Source: Sphingobacterium sp. R2 (lineage in GTDB: Bacteria > Bacteroidota > Bacteroidia > Sphingobacteriales > Sphingobacteriaceae). Taken from it: DNA of 64,000 nt. Each line of letters begins with the position of its first letter. Positions within the stretch are counted from its first letter, which is position 1. Position numbers and translations under genes: made by a program. The stretch covers positions 1,736,001 through 1,800,000 of the forward strand of contig NZ_CP142884.1 of the NCBI RefSeq assembly GCF_040760075.1, given 5' to 3'. This document shows, piece after piece, positions 24,976-34,198 of this stretch. Under the pieces are notes generated by a model. It had not been told where the DNA came from and did not search any database. It worked only from the letters and a program-made list of their open reading frames with translations.

Positions 24976-26016
24976 ATGTTGCAAGATAGAATTACGCAGT
25001 ATACTGAGGAAATTAAGGCGTTTTCGCCAACTTCTTCAGCCGATGTAGAAAATTTCAGATTGAGGTTTTTGGTTTCCAAAGGGATTGTGAAGAATCTTTT
25101 TGATGAATTCAAAACGGTTACACCTGAAGAGAAACGTGCTTTGGGTAAAGTGTTGAACGAATTTAAGCAGTTGGCAGAAAATACGTTTAAGGAAGCACAA
25201 GAAAAATTCGGAACTGGAGAGAAGCAAAAATCTGAACAGTTTGAGGGCGATTTAACTTTACCGGGGCAGGGATTTCAGCTGGGATCTAGACATCCAATCT
25301 CCTTGGTTCGTAAAGAAATCGTTGAAATTTTCAAGAAATTAGGTTTTGTTGTTTCAGAAGGCCCAGAAATCGAAGACGACTGGCACAACTTCTCGGCCTT
25401 AAATTTTCCTCCAGAGCATCCTGCGCGTGATATGCAAGATACGTTCTTTATCAAGAAACAAGAAGGTAATGATATTACCTTGAGAACGCATACTTCTTCT
25501 GTTCAGGTACGATTAATGGAAGCTGGTCAACCTCCGTTCCGTGCCATTATGCCGGGTCGTGTTTATAGAAATGAGGCTATTTCGGCACGTGCGCACTGTT
25601 TCTTTCATCAGGTGGAAGGTTTGTATGTAGATGAAAATGTTTCTTTTGCTGATTTGAAACAAACTCTATATCATTTTGTCCAAGAAATGTACGGTGAAGG
25701 TACAAAAGTACGTTTCCGTCCTTCATATTTTCCTTTTACGGAGCCTTCAGCAGAAATGGATATTTCTTGTACCATTTGTAAAGGTGCTGGATGTAATCTG
25801 TGTAAATACTCTGGCTGGGTTGAGATTCTAGGTTGTGGTATGGTGGATCCTAATGTTCTTGACAATTGTGGTATCGATAGTAAAAAATACGCGGGCTTTG
25901 CATTTGGTATGGGTATCGAACGTATCACTAATTTGAAATATGTAATTAAGGACTTGCGTCTTTTCTCTGAGAACGATACGCGTTTCTTAGCTCAATTTGA
26001 GACGGAATTAATATAA
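24976..26016 (+). CDS. pheS: Phenylalanine--tRNA ligase alpha subunit
   Basis: Class II aminoacyl-tRNA synthetase subunit, 346 residues. An N-terminal coiled coil for tRNA contact (MLQDRITQYTEEIKAF to ~100) is followed by the catalytic core: GSRHPISLVRKEI, class II motif 2 around GRVYRNEAISARAHCFFHQVEG, FRPSYFPFTEPSAEMD, and motif 3 GFAFGMGIERITNL. CTICKGAGCNLCK is a cysteine-rich insert seen in many bacterial PheS. The pheT beta subunit is not next to it and must lie elsewhere. Start MLQDRI matches the family; upstream in-frame TTG/ATG codons (24955, 24961) overlap the promoter element. Confidence 0.97.
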   Translation: MLQDRITQYTEEIKAFSPTSSADVENFRLRFLVSKGIVKNLFDEFKTVTPEEKRALGKVLNEFKQLAENTFKEAQEKFGTGEKQKSEQFEGDLTLPGQGFQLGSRHPISLVRKEIVEIFKKLGFVVSEGPEIEDDWHNFSALNFPPEHPARDMQDTFFIKKQEGNDITLRTHTSSVQVRLMEAGQPPFRAIMPGRVYRNEAISARAHCFFHQVEGLYVDENVSFADLKQTLYHFVQEMYGEGTKVRFRPSYFPFTEPSAEMDISCTICKGAGCNLCKYSGWVEILGCGMVDPNVLDNCGIDSKKYAGFAFGMGIERITNLKYVIKDLRLFSENDTRFLAQFETELI

Positions 26017-26038
26017 ATTAATGTATAAAACTAATATT

Positions 26039-26091
26039 GCATCATATTATTCTCTATTATGACGAAGTCTGGGAATAATATGGTGCTTTTT
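26039..26091 (+). terminator. Terminator of pheS
   Basis: A 14-bp AT-rich stem with one G-U pair (26039-26052 with 26073-26086), followed by TTTTT at 26087-26091. Confidence 0.7.
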
Positions 26092-26139
26092 AGTCTTTGA
26101 TCTTGTGGCTGAAATTCGATATGCCTATTATAAAATTAC

Positions 26140-26715
26140 ATGGAACCAGATCATATCATTGAATCAATAAAAAGAACAGCACGGGAGCTTTTTCGTCAGA
26201 ATGGTTATCATAAGACCAGTGTGAATACTTTGGCGAAAAAGGCCAACATAGCGAAAGCTACTGTGTACAAATATTTTGATAGCAAAGAAATGATTTTGCA
26301 TGCCATCTTGATGGACTATCTTCGTGCGAGCTTGCAGGATATTTTAAAAACGACCAAATATGAAGATGATATGGCTTCCTTTTTGGGCTTTACTATTTTG
26401 CGGGTAAGTCGACTTACCTATACTGTTTGCAATGAGTTGATCGGATGGGAGTTTATTCGGGAATCTGCGAATGCTCAGGAATACCTAAAAACGCTTTCAG
26501 AAGATTTGGAGTTTCTGCTCTTAAGTACATTCATCCAAAATGAAAAAATTAATGAAGCGATTAGTGAAGAGAAGTTAACCTTTCTGATTAAATCCAGTAA
26601 AAGTATTGTGTTTTCATTTGCGTTTACAGCGGTTTCGGATGCCGATGTGCGTAAAAATTTTATATCCTTTCAGAAGGAAATCCTGCCTTATCTTGTTCAG
26701 GCAACTGTTCAATAA
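26140..26715 (+). CDS. TetR/AcrR family transcriptional regulator
   Basis: 191 residues. The N-terminal ~50 are the TetR HTH: IIESIKRTARELFRQNGYHKTSVNTLAKKANIAKATVYKYFDSKEMIL, with helix 3 AKATVYKYF. The C-terminal ligand domain is helical and not specific enough to name an inducer. Standalone: no divergent transporter or enzyme lies next to it, so its target is not apparent. No palindrome was seen in its own upstream region apart from the pheS terminator. Confidence 0.88.
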   Translation: MEPDHIIESIKRTARELFRQNGYHKTSVNTLAKKANIAKATVYKYFDSKEMILHAILMDYLRASLQDILKTTKYEDDMASFLGFTILRVSRLTYTVCNELIGWEFIRESANAQEYLKTLSEDLEFLLLSTFIQNEKINEAISEEKLTFLIKSSKSIVFSFAFTAVSDADVRKNFISFQKEILPYLVQATVQ

Positions 26716-26934
26716 ATTTCGTTAACGCTGTCATTGCTGCTCCAATGGCCGGCACTCTCCTTTTTCAATGTTGTTCCTTTCTTATGATTTGCTTTTTCAT
26801 ATTTACGTTGGTAGATATTTAATTGCTCCATTATCCCCTATACTACGCCGCTAGTATGTGAAGAGTTACTTTATCATCGTGATAATCAATGCTTATAAAA
26901 AAAATGTGCAGGTGAAAAATCGTTATAAAAATTG

Positions 26935-26942
26935 TATTTTTG
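26935..26942 (+). promoter_or_regulatory. -7 element (TATTTTTG) directly before rlmD
   Basis: Perfect TAnnTTTG, 6 nt before ATG 26949. The longer in-frame TTG at 26940 lies inside the element. Confidence 0.55.
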
Positions 26943-26948
26943 CATCCT

Positions 26949-28361
26949 ATGAGTAGAAGAATTCCGCAAGATAAAAAGTTCTTGAAAGATATTGCCATCA
27001 TTGATATTGCCGAAGAGGGTAGAGGTGTTGGAAAAACCGAAGATTTGGTTTTGTTTGTTGAAAAAGCTGTTCCGGGAGATGTTGTTGACGTGGAGCTTAT
27101 GCGCAAGAAAAAGAATTTTGCAGAAGCTCGGGTAACTGCTTTAAAAGAAGCCTCATCTTATCGTGTAAATCCTTTTTGTGAGCACTTTGGAGTTTGTGGC
27201 GGATGTAAGTGGCAGCATATGACCTATGATGCTCAATTGAAATTTAAGCAACAGTCTGTTGATAATGCCTTATCGCGTATTGGGAAGGTTGATACATCTG
27301 CTATGGAGCCTATATTAGGCTCGGTGCAAACGGAATATTATAGGAATAAATTGGAGTACACTTTTTCAAATAAAAAGTGGTTGACTTCTGTAGATGAAGA
27401 TGCGTCTGTATTGGAAATGAATGCTTTGGGATTTCACGTGCCGGGACGTTTTGATAAAATCTTAGATATTGATCATTGTTATTTGCAAGAAGACCCTTCA
27501 AACCAAGTTCGCAATTCAATTCGTGATTTTGCACTTGGCCAAGGCATTACCTTTTACGATTTGCGTGAGCATACAGGTGTTTTGCGTAATTTGATTATCC
27601 GCATTTCTTCTACTGGAGAGATGATGGTGATCGTTGTTTTTGCTTATCCGGAAGAGGGGCAGGTCGAATTGCTGATGAATTATGTCAAGGAAAAGTTCCC
27701 ACAAATCACTTCGCTATTATATATTGTCAATCAGAAACGCAATGATACGATCTTTGATCAAGACATCCATATCTACGCCGGGCGTGATTTCATTTATGAA
27801 GAGATGGAAGGATTACGGTATAAAGTTGGACCTAAATCTTTCTATCAAACGAATTCTGCACAAGCTTACGAGTTATATAAAATCACCCGTGATTTTGCCG
27901 ATCTGAATGGCGATGAATTGGTATATGATTTGTATACGGGTGCTGGTACGATAGCAAATTTTGTTGCTAAGCAAGCCCGAGAAGTTGTGGGTGTAGAGTA
28001 TGTTCCTACAGCTATTGAAGATGCACAAGTCAATTCGTCCATCAATAATATTACGAATACAAAGTTCTATGCTGGTGATATGAAGGATGTTTTGACCCCT
28101 TCCTTCATTGCCGAACATGGTAAACCTGATGTGGTGATTACAGACCCGCCACGTGCAGGAATGCATGCTGATGTTGTGGCACGTTTGTTGGAAATGGAAT
28201 CTCCGCGTATCGTATATGTAAGTTGTAATGCTGCTACGCAGGCGAGAGATCTTCTGTTGTTAGCGGAGAAATATGAGGTAAAGCGTATTAAACCGGTGGA
28301 CATGTTTCCGCATACGCAACATGTTGAGAATGTCGTTTTATTGGAATTGAAAAAGTTATAG
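26949..28361 (+). CDS. rlmD: 23S rRNA (uracil-5-)-methyltransferase, RlmD/RumA family
   Basis: 470 residues. An N-terminal TRAM domain (~10-65) is followed by a [4Fe-4S]-type cysteine cluster CEHFGVCGGCKWQHM and a C-terminal SAM methyltransferase domain: VYDLYTGAGTIANFVA (motif I), VITDPPRAGMHADV, and the catalytic Cys in IVYVSCNAATQARDL. This family makes 5-methyluridine in 23S rRNA or tRNA; the exact position cannot be assigned from sequence alone. It is followed by a small hypothetical gene 7 nt downstream, probably in the same transcript. Confidence 0.92.
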   Translation: MSRRIPQDKKFLKDIAIIDIAEEGRGVGKTEDLVLFVEKAVPGDVVDVELMRKKKNFAEARVTALKEASSYRVNPFCEHFGVCGGCKWQHMTYDAQLKFKQQSVDNALSRIGKVDTSAMEPILGSVQTEYYRNKLEYTFSNKKWLTSVDEDASVLEMNALGFHVPGRFDKILDIDHCYLQEDPSNQVRNSIRDFALGQGITFYDLREHTGVLRNLIIRISSTGEMMVIVVFAYPEEGQVELLMNYVKEKFPQITSLLYIVNQKRNDTIFDQDIHIYAGRDFIYEEMEGLRYKVGPKSFYQTNSAQAYELYKITRDFADLNGDELVYDLYTGAGTIANFVAKQAREVVGVEYVPTAIEDAQVNSSINNITNTKFYAGDMKDVLTPSFIAEHGKPDVVITDPPRAGMHADVVARLLEMESPRIVYVSCNAATQARDLLLLAEKYEVKRIKPVDMFPHTQHVENVVLLELKKL

Positions 28362-28368
28362 TACCATT

Positions 28369-28767
28369 ATGGAAGTAGAAGATTTATTTGCAGGGTCTGC
28401 AAGAGGGGAAAATACAACATCTACAGGACAAAGTCCATTAAAGAGCCTGCAGGTCGATCTCGATTTTTATAGTGAATCTATCCGCGAGGTAGCGTTGGAA
28501 ATCGTGGAAGAAGGGTATTCTGAATACCCCATTTTCATCGCTCATCAGCATGATGTCTCTGTTGGCGAGGTTATATTGGATCGCAAGGAGCTGGATACAA
28601 AATGGACAATTAATGCGTCCACCCTAGAAGAGTTTGTTTCGAAGGATATCATACAGGAAGATCGTAAATCGTCCTTTATTCAGAACTATAAACCTGCTAA
28701 AGATTTTATGTGTCTGTTTGTTGTGGTTGCGGAAGGGGCCAATTTTGTTTTTTATCCTTACAAGTAG
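28369..28767 (+). CDS. Hypothetical protein cotranscribed with rlmD
   Basis: 132 residues, acidic, no membrane segment or signal peptide, no family I can name. After a disordered N-terminus (~1-24) it has a mixed alpha/beta core (SESIREVALEIVEEGYSEYP, IFIAHQHDVSVGE, FMCLFVVVAEGANFVFYPYK). It begins 7 nt after the rlmD stop, so coexpression is likely; a function in RNA modification would be only a guess. Confidence 0.65.
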   Translation: MEVEDLFAGSARGENTTSTGQSPLKSLQVDLDFYSESIREVALEIVEEGYSEYPIFIAHQHDVSVGEVILDRKELDTKWTINASTLEEFVSKDIIQEDRKSSFIQNYKPAKDFMCLFVVVAEGANFVFYPYK

Positions 28768-28963
28768 CGTACATAAGAATATTTAAACTTTTTTAACAGT
28801 ACAAGTGTCCAACTATTATTAATTTTAGTCAATAGCTAACGTATAAAATACAATTTTATACGGTTGAAAATAACTGTGCATGCTATCTTGAGCGTGTGCT
28901 ATTGGATCCAATGAAACTGCTGTAAGCTAAAACTAATTGGCATAATTGAAGAGAGATAATAGG

Positions 28964-29716
28964 ATGAAAATATTACAGATACAGATAATAGGTTTTTTTT
29001 TACTTTTATTTACCTATTTCGGCGCTACTGCTCAGCAACAGCAGAAGGTTTCGGGTATGGTTTTACAAAAGGATAATGGTAATCGCATTGGGGATGCGGT
29101 GGTAATCAATCTGCGTACGCATAGATCTACGCTGACCAATTCTTTCGGTGTGTTTACAATCGACGCATCAGTGGGAGATTCGTTGTCTTTCACTAAAGTG
29201 GGGTATTCGCCCGTAAAGACTGTCTTGACCAATTTGAATGAGTTTTATGTGGAATTGCAGGAGGGCATACGATTGGAGACTGTTATTGTGGAAAGGAAGA
29301 CAAAAGAAGCTGAATTAAACGATGCAATGAATAACTATTCTAAAAAGGGTGTTTATAATGGAGGTAAAAATAAGTTCGGAACTTATTTAGGTAGTCCGGC
29401 CACTGCACTTTATAATCTTTTTGGGCGCGAGGCTAAGAATGCAAAGCGCTTTGGACGATTTATGGATAGAGAGAAAGAGGAGTTGCAAGTTGACCGTATT
29501 TTTTCCCGTGAAGCTGTTAAGAATCTGACGAAACTAGACAGTGCTGAGCTGGATGCTTTTATGATACGTTATCGTCCATCTTTTGATCTCGCTGAACATT
29601 GGGGGCAATATGATTTGATGCATTACGTGCAACAGTCTATGGAAGATTTTGATGCGAAGGGGAGACCTAAAGGCTCATTATTGCCAGATATTGAAGTGAA
29701 GACACAGGAGAAATAG
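28964..29716 (+). CDS. Exported carboxypeptidase-like regulatory-domain protein
   Basis: 250 residues with a signal peptide (IIGFFLLLFTYFGATAQQQ). Residues ~30-110 resemble the CarboxypepD_reg-like/CnaB-type beta-sandwich common in Bacteroidota envelope proteins (VSGMVLQKDNGNRIGDAVVI, LTNSFGVFTIDASVGDSLSF). The C-terminal half is charged and helical (REAKNAKRFGRFMDREKEEL) without a recognised domain. There is no TonB plug or barrel, so it is not a receptor. ATG 28964 is preferred to the in-frame TTG 28946, because the signal peptide starts there. Confidence 0.75.
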   Translation: MKILQIQIIGFFLLLFTYFGATAQQQQKVSGMVLQKDNGNRIGDAVVINLRTHRSTLTNSFGVFTIDASVGDSLSFTKVGYSPVKTVLTNLNEFYVELQEGIRLETVIVERKTKEAELNDAMNNYSKKGVYNGGKNKFGTYLGSPATALYNLFGREAKNAKRFGRFMDREKEELQVDRIFSREAVKNLTKLDSAELDAFMIRYRPSFDLAEHWGQYDLMHYVQQSMEDFDAKGRPKGSLLPDIEVKTQEK

Positions 29717-29747
29717 AACATTTTATGTTTATAGCTAATGTTCTATT
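29712..29747 (+). terminator. Hairpin spanning the stop codon of the preceding gene
   Basis: AATAGAACATT (29712-29722) and AATGTTCTATT (29737-29747) are perfect 11-bp arms. The TAG stop (29714-29716) lies in the 5' arm. The following sequence is AT-rich but lacks a clean T-run. Confidence 0.45.
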
Positions 29748-29849
29748 AAATAAAAATGAGTTAGTAATGTAGCGTTTTGACTGCATATAGGAAATTTAAT
29801 AGTACTTTTTTCATTGTCTGGTAACAAAAAAGTTGATAAAAATATCTTT

Positions 29850-29865
29850 TGGCACTTAGTTTGAT
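29850..29865 (+). promoter_or_regulatory. Sigma-54-like promoter before the OmpA lipoprotein
   Basis: TGGCACTTAGTTTGAT matches the -24/-12 consensus TGGCACnnnnnTTGCW at every fixed position except the -12 C, which is A. It lies 49 nt before the ATG. An overlapping imperfect -7 element (TTAGTTTG, 7/8) is the alternative. A sigma-54-type activator is encoded 2.5 kb downstream. Confidence 0.4.
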
Positions 29866-29914
29866 TTTAATAGAGCTGTATAAGTTTAAATATAAAGTCT
29901 TAGATCGCATACAT

Positions 29915-30604
29915 ATGAAAATGAATAGAAAATTGGCTGTATTTGGTTTGACGGTTGCAACCTCAGCTATGTTATTTGGAAGTTGTTCTACCATTCAAAA
30001 TACGAATAATGCCACTAAAGGCGGAGTTATTGGTGGTGTTGCCGGGGGTGCATTGGGTGCATTAATCGGAGGGAAAGCCGGTAATACGGCAATTGGTACT
30101 TTGGCCGGTGCTGCAATTGGTGGTGCTGCTGGTGTATTGATTGGTAAAAAAATGGATAAGCAAGCAGCTGAGATTTCTAAAACTGTTGAAGGAGCTGAAG
30201 TTACGCAGTCTGCAGAGGGTATCGTTGTTAAGTTCGATTCAGGTATTTTATTTGACTTTAATAAATCAGATCTTAAAGCATCTGCCAAAGATAATATTGC
30301 TAATTTGGTCACTACATTGAATAAAGAACAGGGTACTGAAATTTTGGTAATCGGACATACCGATAATGTAGGTACACTGGCTGCAAATGAAAAGGTGTCT
30401 TTGGATCGTGCGAATTCAGTGCGTGCTTTTGCCGTATCTAAAGGTTTGGCTTCATCACGTATCCGTACAGAAGGCAGAAATTTCTCCGAACCGATTGCAA
30501 GTAATGATACAGAAGCGGGACGTGCACAAAACCGTCGCGTCGAGATTGTCATCGTAGCGGGCGACCAAATGAAAAGAGAAGCGAAGCAACAGGCAGGACA
30601 ATAA
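29915..30604 (+). CDS. OmpA-family lipoprotein with glycine-zipper domain
   Basis: 229 residues. The lipobox AMLFGSCS marks lipidation at Cys, so it is an outer-membrane lipoprotein. Residues ~35-85 are a glycine-zipper (GGVIGGVAGGALGALIGGKAG, then a second GxxxG run), a likely membrane-inserting hairpin. The C-terminal ~115 residues are an OmpA-C peptidoglycan-binding domain (LFDFNKSDLKASAK, VIGHTDNVGT, SLDRANSVRAFAVSKG, GRAQNRRVEIVIV). ATG 29915 is chosen because the frame upstream lacks a signal sequence. Ends at a strong terminator. Confidence 0.92.
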   Translation: MKMNRKLAVFGLTVATSAMLFGSCSTIQNTNNATKGGVIGGVAGGALGALIGGKAGNTAIGTLAGAAIGGAAGVLIGKKMDKQAAEISKTVEGAEVTQSAEGIVVKFDSGILFDFNKSDLKASAKDNIANLVTTLNKEQGTEILVIGHTDNVGTLAANEKVSLDRANSVRAFAVSKGLASSRIRTEGRNFSEPIASNDTEAGRAQNRRVEIVIVAGDQMKREAKQQAGQ

Positions 30605-30655
30605 CCGGTTTAAGACTCTAGTCTTTCCGATTTGTACTATTTGATGTTTAATCAT

Positions 30656-30687
30656 AAAAAGCGTTGATAAACTCAACGCTTTTTTTG
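30656..30687 (+). terminator. Terminator of the OmpA lipoprotein gene
   Basis: AAAAAGCGTTGA and TCAACGCTTTTT form a perfect stem with a 5-nt loop, followed by a T-run to 30687. Confidence 0.9.
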
Positions 30688-30797
30688 TGGAATATAGCGG
30701 GTAAAAATTCCTAATGTGATTCATTTAGACCTAAAATGTGACAATTCATAAATCATATTTCTGTCTGACAAACTGTCATTATATGGATTTAAATTTC

Positions 30798-30805
30798 TAA
30801 CTTTG
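30798..30805 (+). promoter_or_regulatory. -7 element (TAACTTTG) upstream of miaB
   Basis: Perfect TAnnTTTG, 110 nt before the miaB ATG. If used, the operon starting at miaB has a leader of about 100 nt. Confidence 0.45.
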
Positions 30806-30915
30806 TAATCTTTGAAACAACCATTGATAGGAAATTAATTGATCAAATTATGGATTTCTGCACGGGGGTTGACTTCATTAAATAATAAAAATTATATTCT
30901 ATTGAATAGCGAGCT

Positions 30916-32352
30916 ATGCTAGATTTAACACATACCACTAAGGAACATGACGAATCTCGTCAGGGTGAGGCATTATTATTGGAACAGGATCCGACTTTAA
31001 GCACTGGCCGTAAACTTTATATTGAAAGTTACGGTTGCCAGATGAATTTCTCGGATAGTGAGATTGTTGCTTCTATTTTGTTGGATAAAGGATTTGAGAC
31101 TACCAAGAACTATCAGGAGGCTGATGTTGTTTTTATTAATACCTGTTCGATTCGCGAGAATGCCGAACAACGTGTTCGTAATAGGTTAAAGGAGTTTGAA
31201 GCTGCTAAAGCAAAAAATCCTGGGATGATCGTCGGTGTATTGGGTTGTATGGCCGAGCGTCTAAAGTCGAAGTTTCTGGAAGAAGAAAAATTAGTTGATG
31301 TTGTGGTGGGACCAGATGCTTATCGTGATTTGCCAAATTTGATTGATCAGGTTGACGATGGTGCTAAAGCCGTAAACGTTTTATTATCAAGAGAGGAAAC
31401 GTATGCTGATATCAATCCTGTTCGTTTGAATTCAAATGGCGTCACCGCTTTTATTTCAATTATGCGCGGTTGTGATAATATGTGTTCTTTCTGTGTGGTT
31501 CCTTTCACACGGGGCCGCGAACGTAGTCGTGATCCGCATTCTATCGTGAAGGAAGCTCAAGATCTTTTTAATGCGGGTTACAAGGAAGTTACGTTGTTGG
31601 GACAAAATGTCGATTCCTATAAATATACTGCTCCTCTAACAGAAGGCGATGTTCCTAGCGAAACGGTCACTTTTGCTACTTTGCTTACGATGGTTGCAGA
31701 AATCAGCCCGCTGCTGCGTGTTCGTTTTTCAACTTCTCATCCAAAAGATATTACGGATGAGGTATTGTATGCGATAGCATCACATGAAAATATCTGTAAT
31801 TATATTCATTTGCCTGTTCAGTCTGGGAATTCCAGAGTATTGGAATTGATGAACCGTACGTATGATCGCGCGTGGTATATGGAGCGTGTCGATGCAATTC
31901 GTCGTATTATACCGGAATGTGCTATTTCTACTGATGTCATTACTGGTTTCTGCACGGAAACGGAAGAAGAGCATCAGGATACACTTTCTATGATGGACTA
32001 TGTGAAGTATGATTTCGCTTATATGTTTGCTTATTCGGAAAGACCGGGCACATTGGCGGCGAAAAGATATGCAGATGATATTCCTGAAGATGTTAAAAAA
32101 CGGCGTTTGACGGAAGTTATCAATAAACAACGCGATCATAGTTTGTATCGTTATCAACAATTTGTTGGGAAAGTCTGTAAGGTACTCATTGAAGGGTTTT
32201 CAAAACGATCTGAGTTCGATTTCTGTGGACGTAATGACCAAAATGCATTAGTTGTTTTTCCAATAGATCCTCGATTTAAACAAGGGGACTATGTGAATGT
32301 CCTTGTTGAATCATGTACTTCTGCGACGCTGTTAGGAAAAATTGTTGATTAA
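30916..32352 (+). CDS. miaB: tRNA-2-methylthio-N6-dimethylallyladenosine synthase
   Basis: Methylthiolates i6A37 in tRNAs that read UNN codons. 478 residues: the N-terminal UPF0004 domain has three cluster Cys ([28 protein letters not shown]), the radical SAM domain has [20 protein letters not shown], and a C-terminal TRAM domain follows (residues ~415-478). First gene of a run conserved in my experience of Bacteroidota genomes: miaB, sigma-54-type activator, lptE, TPR gene, secG. Confidence 0.96.
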   Translation: MLDLTHTTKEHDESRQGEALLLEQDPTLSTGRKLYIESYGCQMNFSDSEIVASILLDKGFETTKNYQEADVVFINTCSIRENAEQRVRNRLKEFEAAKAKNPGMIVGVLGCMAERLKSKFLEEEKLVDVVVGPDAYRDLPNLIDQVDDGAKAVNVLLSREETYADINPVRLNSNGVTAFISIMRGCDNMCSFCVVPFTRGRERSRDPHSIVKEAQDLFNAGYKEVTLLGQNVDSYKYTAPLTEGDVPSETVTFATLLTMVAEISPLLRVRFSTSHPKDITDEVLYAIASHENICNYIHLPVQSGNSRVLELMNRTYDRAWYMERVDAIRRIIPECAISTDVITGFCTETEEEHQDTLSMMDYVKYDFAYMFAYSERPGTLAAKRYADDIPEDVKKRRLTEVINKQRDHSLYRYQQFVGKVCKVLIEGFSKRSEFDFCGRNDQNALVVFPIDPRFKQGDYVNVLVESCTSATLLGKIVD

Positions 32353-32388
32353 GCTAACTTAGATTATTTTATTTCCAACTGGAAATTT

Positions 32389-33660
32389 ATGGATAACCAA
32401 GATATAAAGAATAGATTTGGGATTATCGGTAATTCGCCATTGTTGAATCGGGCAATTGATATTGCGCGACAAGTGGCTCCGACAGATATTTCCGTATTAA
32501 TACAAGGTGAGAGTGGTAGTGGTAAAGAAGTTTTTTCGCATATTATCCATCAATTGAGTTCACGTAAGCATGGCCCCTTTATTGCGGTCAACTGTGGGGC
32601 TATACCAGAAGGAACCATTGACTCCGAGTTATTTGGTCACGAAAAAGGTTCTTTTACGGGAGCACATGAAGCTAGAAAGGGCTATTTTGAAGTCGTTGAC
32701 GGTGGTACGATTTTTTTAGATGAGGTTGGTGAGTTACCTTTAGGGACACAAGCACGATTGTTACGTGTGCTGGAGTCTGGAGAGTATATAAGGGTCGGAT
32801 CATCCAAAGTGCAGAAAACAAATGTTCGTGTCGTTGCCGCTACAAATGTGAATGTTTTTGAAGCTGTACAAAAGGGTAGATTTCGCGAAGATCTTTATTA
32901 TCGTTTAAATACTGTACCCTTGCGTGTGCCCTCTTTACGTGAGCGTCCTGAAGATGTTAACTTATTATTCCGTAAGTTTATCGTGGACTTTTCTGAAAAG
33001 TACCGTACTCCTGGTGTTCAATTGACGGACGATGCTCAGAATATGCTACGCAACTATAGTTGGCCTGGAAATGTGCGTCAACTGAAAAATGTTGCCGAAC
33101 AAATTGCTGTTCTGGAGAAAGAACGTGTTGTAGATGCGTATACGCTTCAAAATTATTTGCCCAATGAATCCCGAACGAGTCTCCCTGCAGTAGTTCCATC
33201 AAATAATGGGGGGAAGGAGGATTTTTCAGAAAGAGATTTGCTGTATAAAGTTTTATTTGATATGAAGAAAGATATGGTTGATCTGAAAAAACTGGTGGTT
33301 GAATTAATTCAGAAGGGCGTTGATTCTAGCACGTTTGATCAAAATTCTCCATACATTAATCAATTGTATCAAGAGATTGAGCCACATTTGAAATCGGAGC
33401 CGGAAAATTATACAACACCGACTTTGACGATACATTCGCCATCAAATGCTGCAAATGTATTAAAAAATCCTGTTTCAAAGGATGACTATCTGCAGGATGC
33501 AGAAGAGGTAGAGGAATCTTTATCTCTTGTTGATAAGGAATCTGATTTAATCAAGAAGGCATTAAAAAAGCACCGTGGTAAGCGTAAAGCTGCCGCACAA
33601 GAGTTGGGGATTTCTGAAAGAACTTTGTATAGAAAGATTAAAGACTTAAATTTAGATTAG
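32389..33660 (+). CDS. Sigma-54-dependent-type transcriptional activator
   Basis: 423 residues. An AAA+ domain starts almost at the N-terminus: Walker A GESGSGKEVF, the sigma-54 contact loop as GSFTGAHE (GAFTGA with Ser), Walker B FLDEVGELP, and arginine-finger region FREDLYYRLNTVPLRVPSLRERPEDV. A long linker (~265-375) leads to a Fis-type HTH (AAAQELGISERTLYRKIKDL). There is no receiver, GAF or PAS input domain, so activity must be controlled by amount, by a partner, or not at all. Starts 36 nt after miaB and ends 9 nt before lptE, so it may regulate envelope genes. Confidence 0.9.
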   Translation: MDNQDIKNRFGIIGNSPLLNRAIDIARQVAPTDISVLIQGESGSGKEVFSHIIHQLSSRKHGPFIAVNCGAIPEGTIDSELFGHEKGSFTGAHEARKGYFEVVDGGTIFLDEVGELPLGTQARLLRVLESGEYIRVGSSKVQKTNVRVVAATNVNVFEAVQKGRFREDLYYRLNTVPLRVPSLRERPEDVNLLFRKFIVDFSEKYRTPGVQLTDDAQNMLRNYSWPGNVRQLKNVAEQIAVLEKERVVDAYTLQNYLPNESRTSLPAVVPSNNGGKEDFSERDLLYKVLFDMKKDMVDLKKLVVELIQKGVDSSTFDQNSPYINQLYQEIEPHLKSEPENYTTPTLTIHSPSNAANVLKNPVSKDDYLQDAEEVEESLSLVDKESDLIKKALKKHRGKRKAAAQELGISERTLYRKIKDLNLD

Positions 33661-33669
33661 GGGTTACAG

Positions 33670-34185
33670 ATGTTGTCAAAAAAAATAGGATATACTTTTC
33701 TCACGACAATCTTTTTGTTTGTCATGAATAGTTGTGGGGTAAAATATGGGTTTACTGGTGGGTCTATTCCTGAGGGAATGAAAACAGTTAATATTCAATA
33801 TTTCGAAAACATTGCTCCATTAGTTTACCCGACATTAAGTCAGAATTTTACGGAGGCACTTAAAGAGCGTATTCGTAATCAGTCTCGATTGAGTCAGGTG
33901 AACCAGGATGGTGATGCTAACTTTGAGGGATTTATCACAGAGTATACGATAAGTCCTGCTGCTGTTGAAGCGGGCACTGATCGTGCTGCTATGAATAGAT
34001 TGACAATCACAGTTAAAGTGACTTATCATAATAAAATTAACCCGAAGGACGACTTTGAACAGCCATTTACACGTTTTAAAGAGTTCGCTGGAAACCTTCA
34101 GAGTGCACAGGAAGAGACTTTGGGTAAGGAAATTATTCAAATGCTAACGGAAGATATATACAATAAAGCTTTTGCTAATTGGTAA
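33670..34185 (+). CDS. lptE: LptE-family LPS-assembly lipoprotein
   Basis: 171 residues with a signal peptide and lipobox (LFVMNSCGVKYGF) placing the mature protein in the outer membrane. LptE plugs the LptD barrel and helps deliver LPS to the surface. The core (MKTVNIQYFENIAPLVYPTLSQ, LTITVKVTYHNKINPKDDFE) matches the Bacteroidota LptE-like family rather than E. coli LptE directly. It sits 9 nt after the activator gene. Confidence 0.88.
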   Translation: MLSKKIGYTFLTTIFLFVMNSCGVKYGFTGGSIPEGMKTVNIQYFENIAPLVYPTLSQNFTEALKERIRNQSRLSQVNQDGDANFEGFITEYTISPAAVEAGTDRAAMNRLTITVKVTYHNKINPKDDFEQPFTRFKEFAGNLQSAQEETLGKEIIQMLTEDIYNKAFANW

Positions 34186-34198
34186 CTCTATTTATAAG

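Larger units (their letters stand above)
30605..30915. other. Intergenic region between ompA-like gene and miaB
   Basis: 311 nt without a gene. It contains the OmpA terminator (30656-30687), a candidate promoter for miaB (30798-30805), and about 110 nt of AT-rich leader in which no leader ORF or strong hairpin was seen. Confidence 0.6.

Noticed and set aside
29995..30552. 185-codon open frame on the minus strand
   Set aside because: It is antisense to the OmpA lipoprotein, lies across its Gly/Ala-rich and OmpA domains, and has composition typical of a mirror frame. The plus-strand gene has clear motifs.
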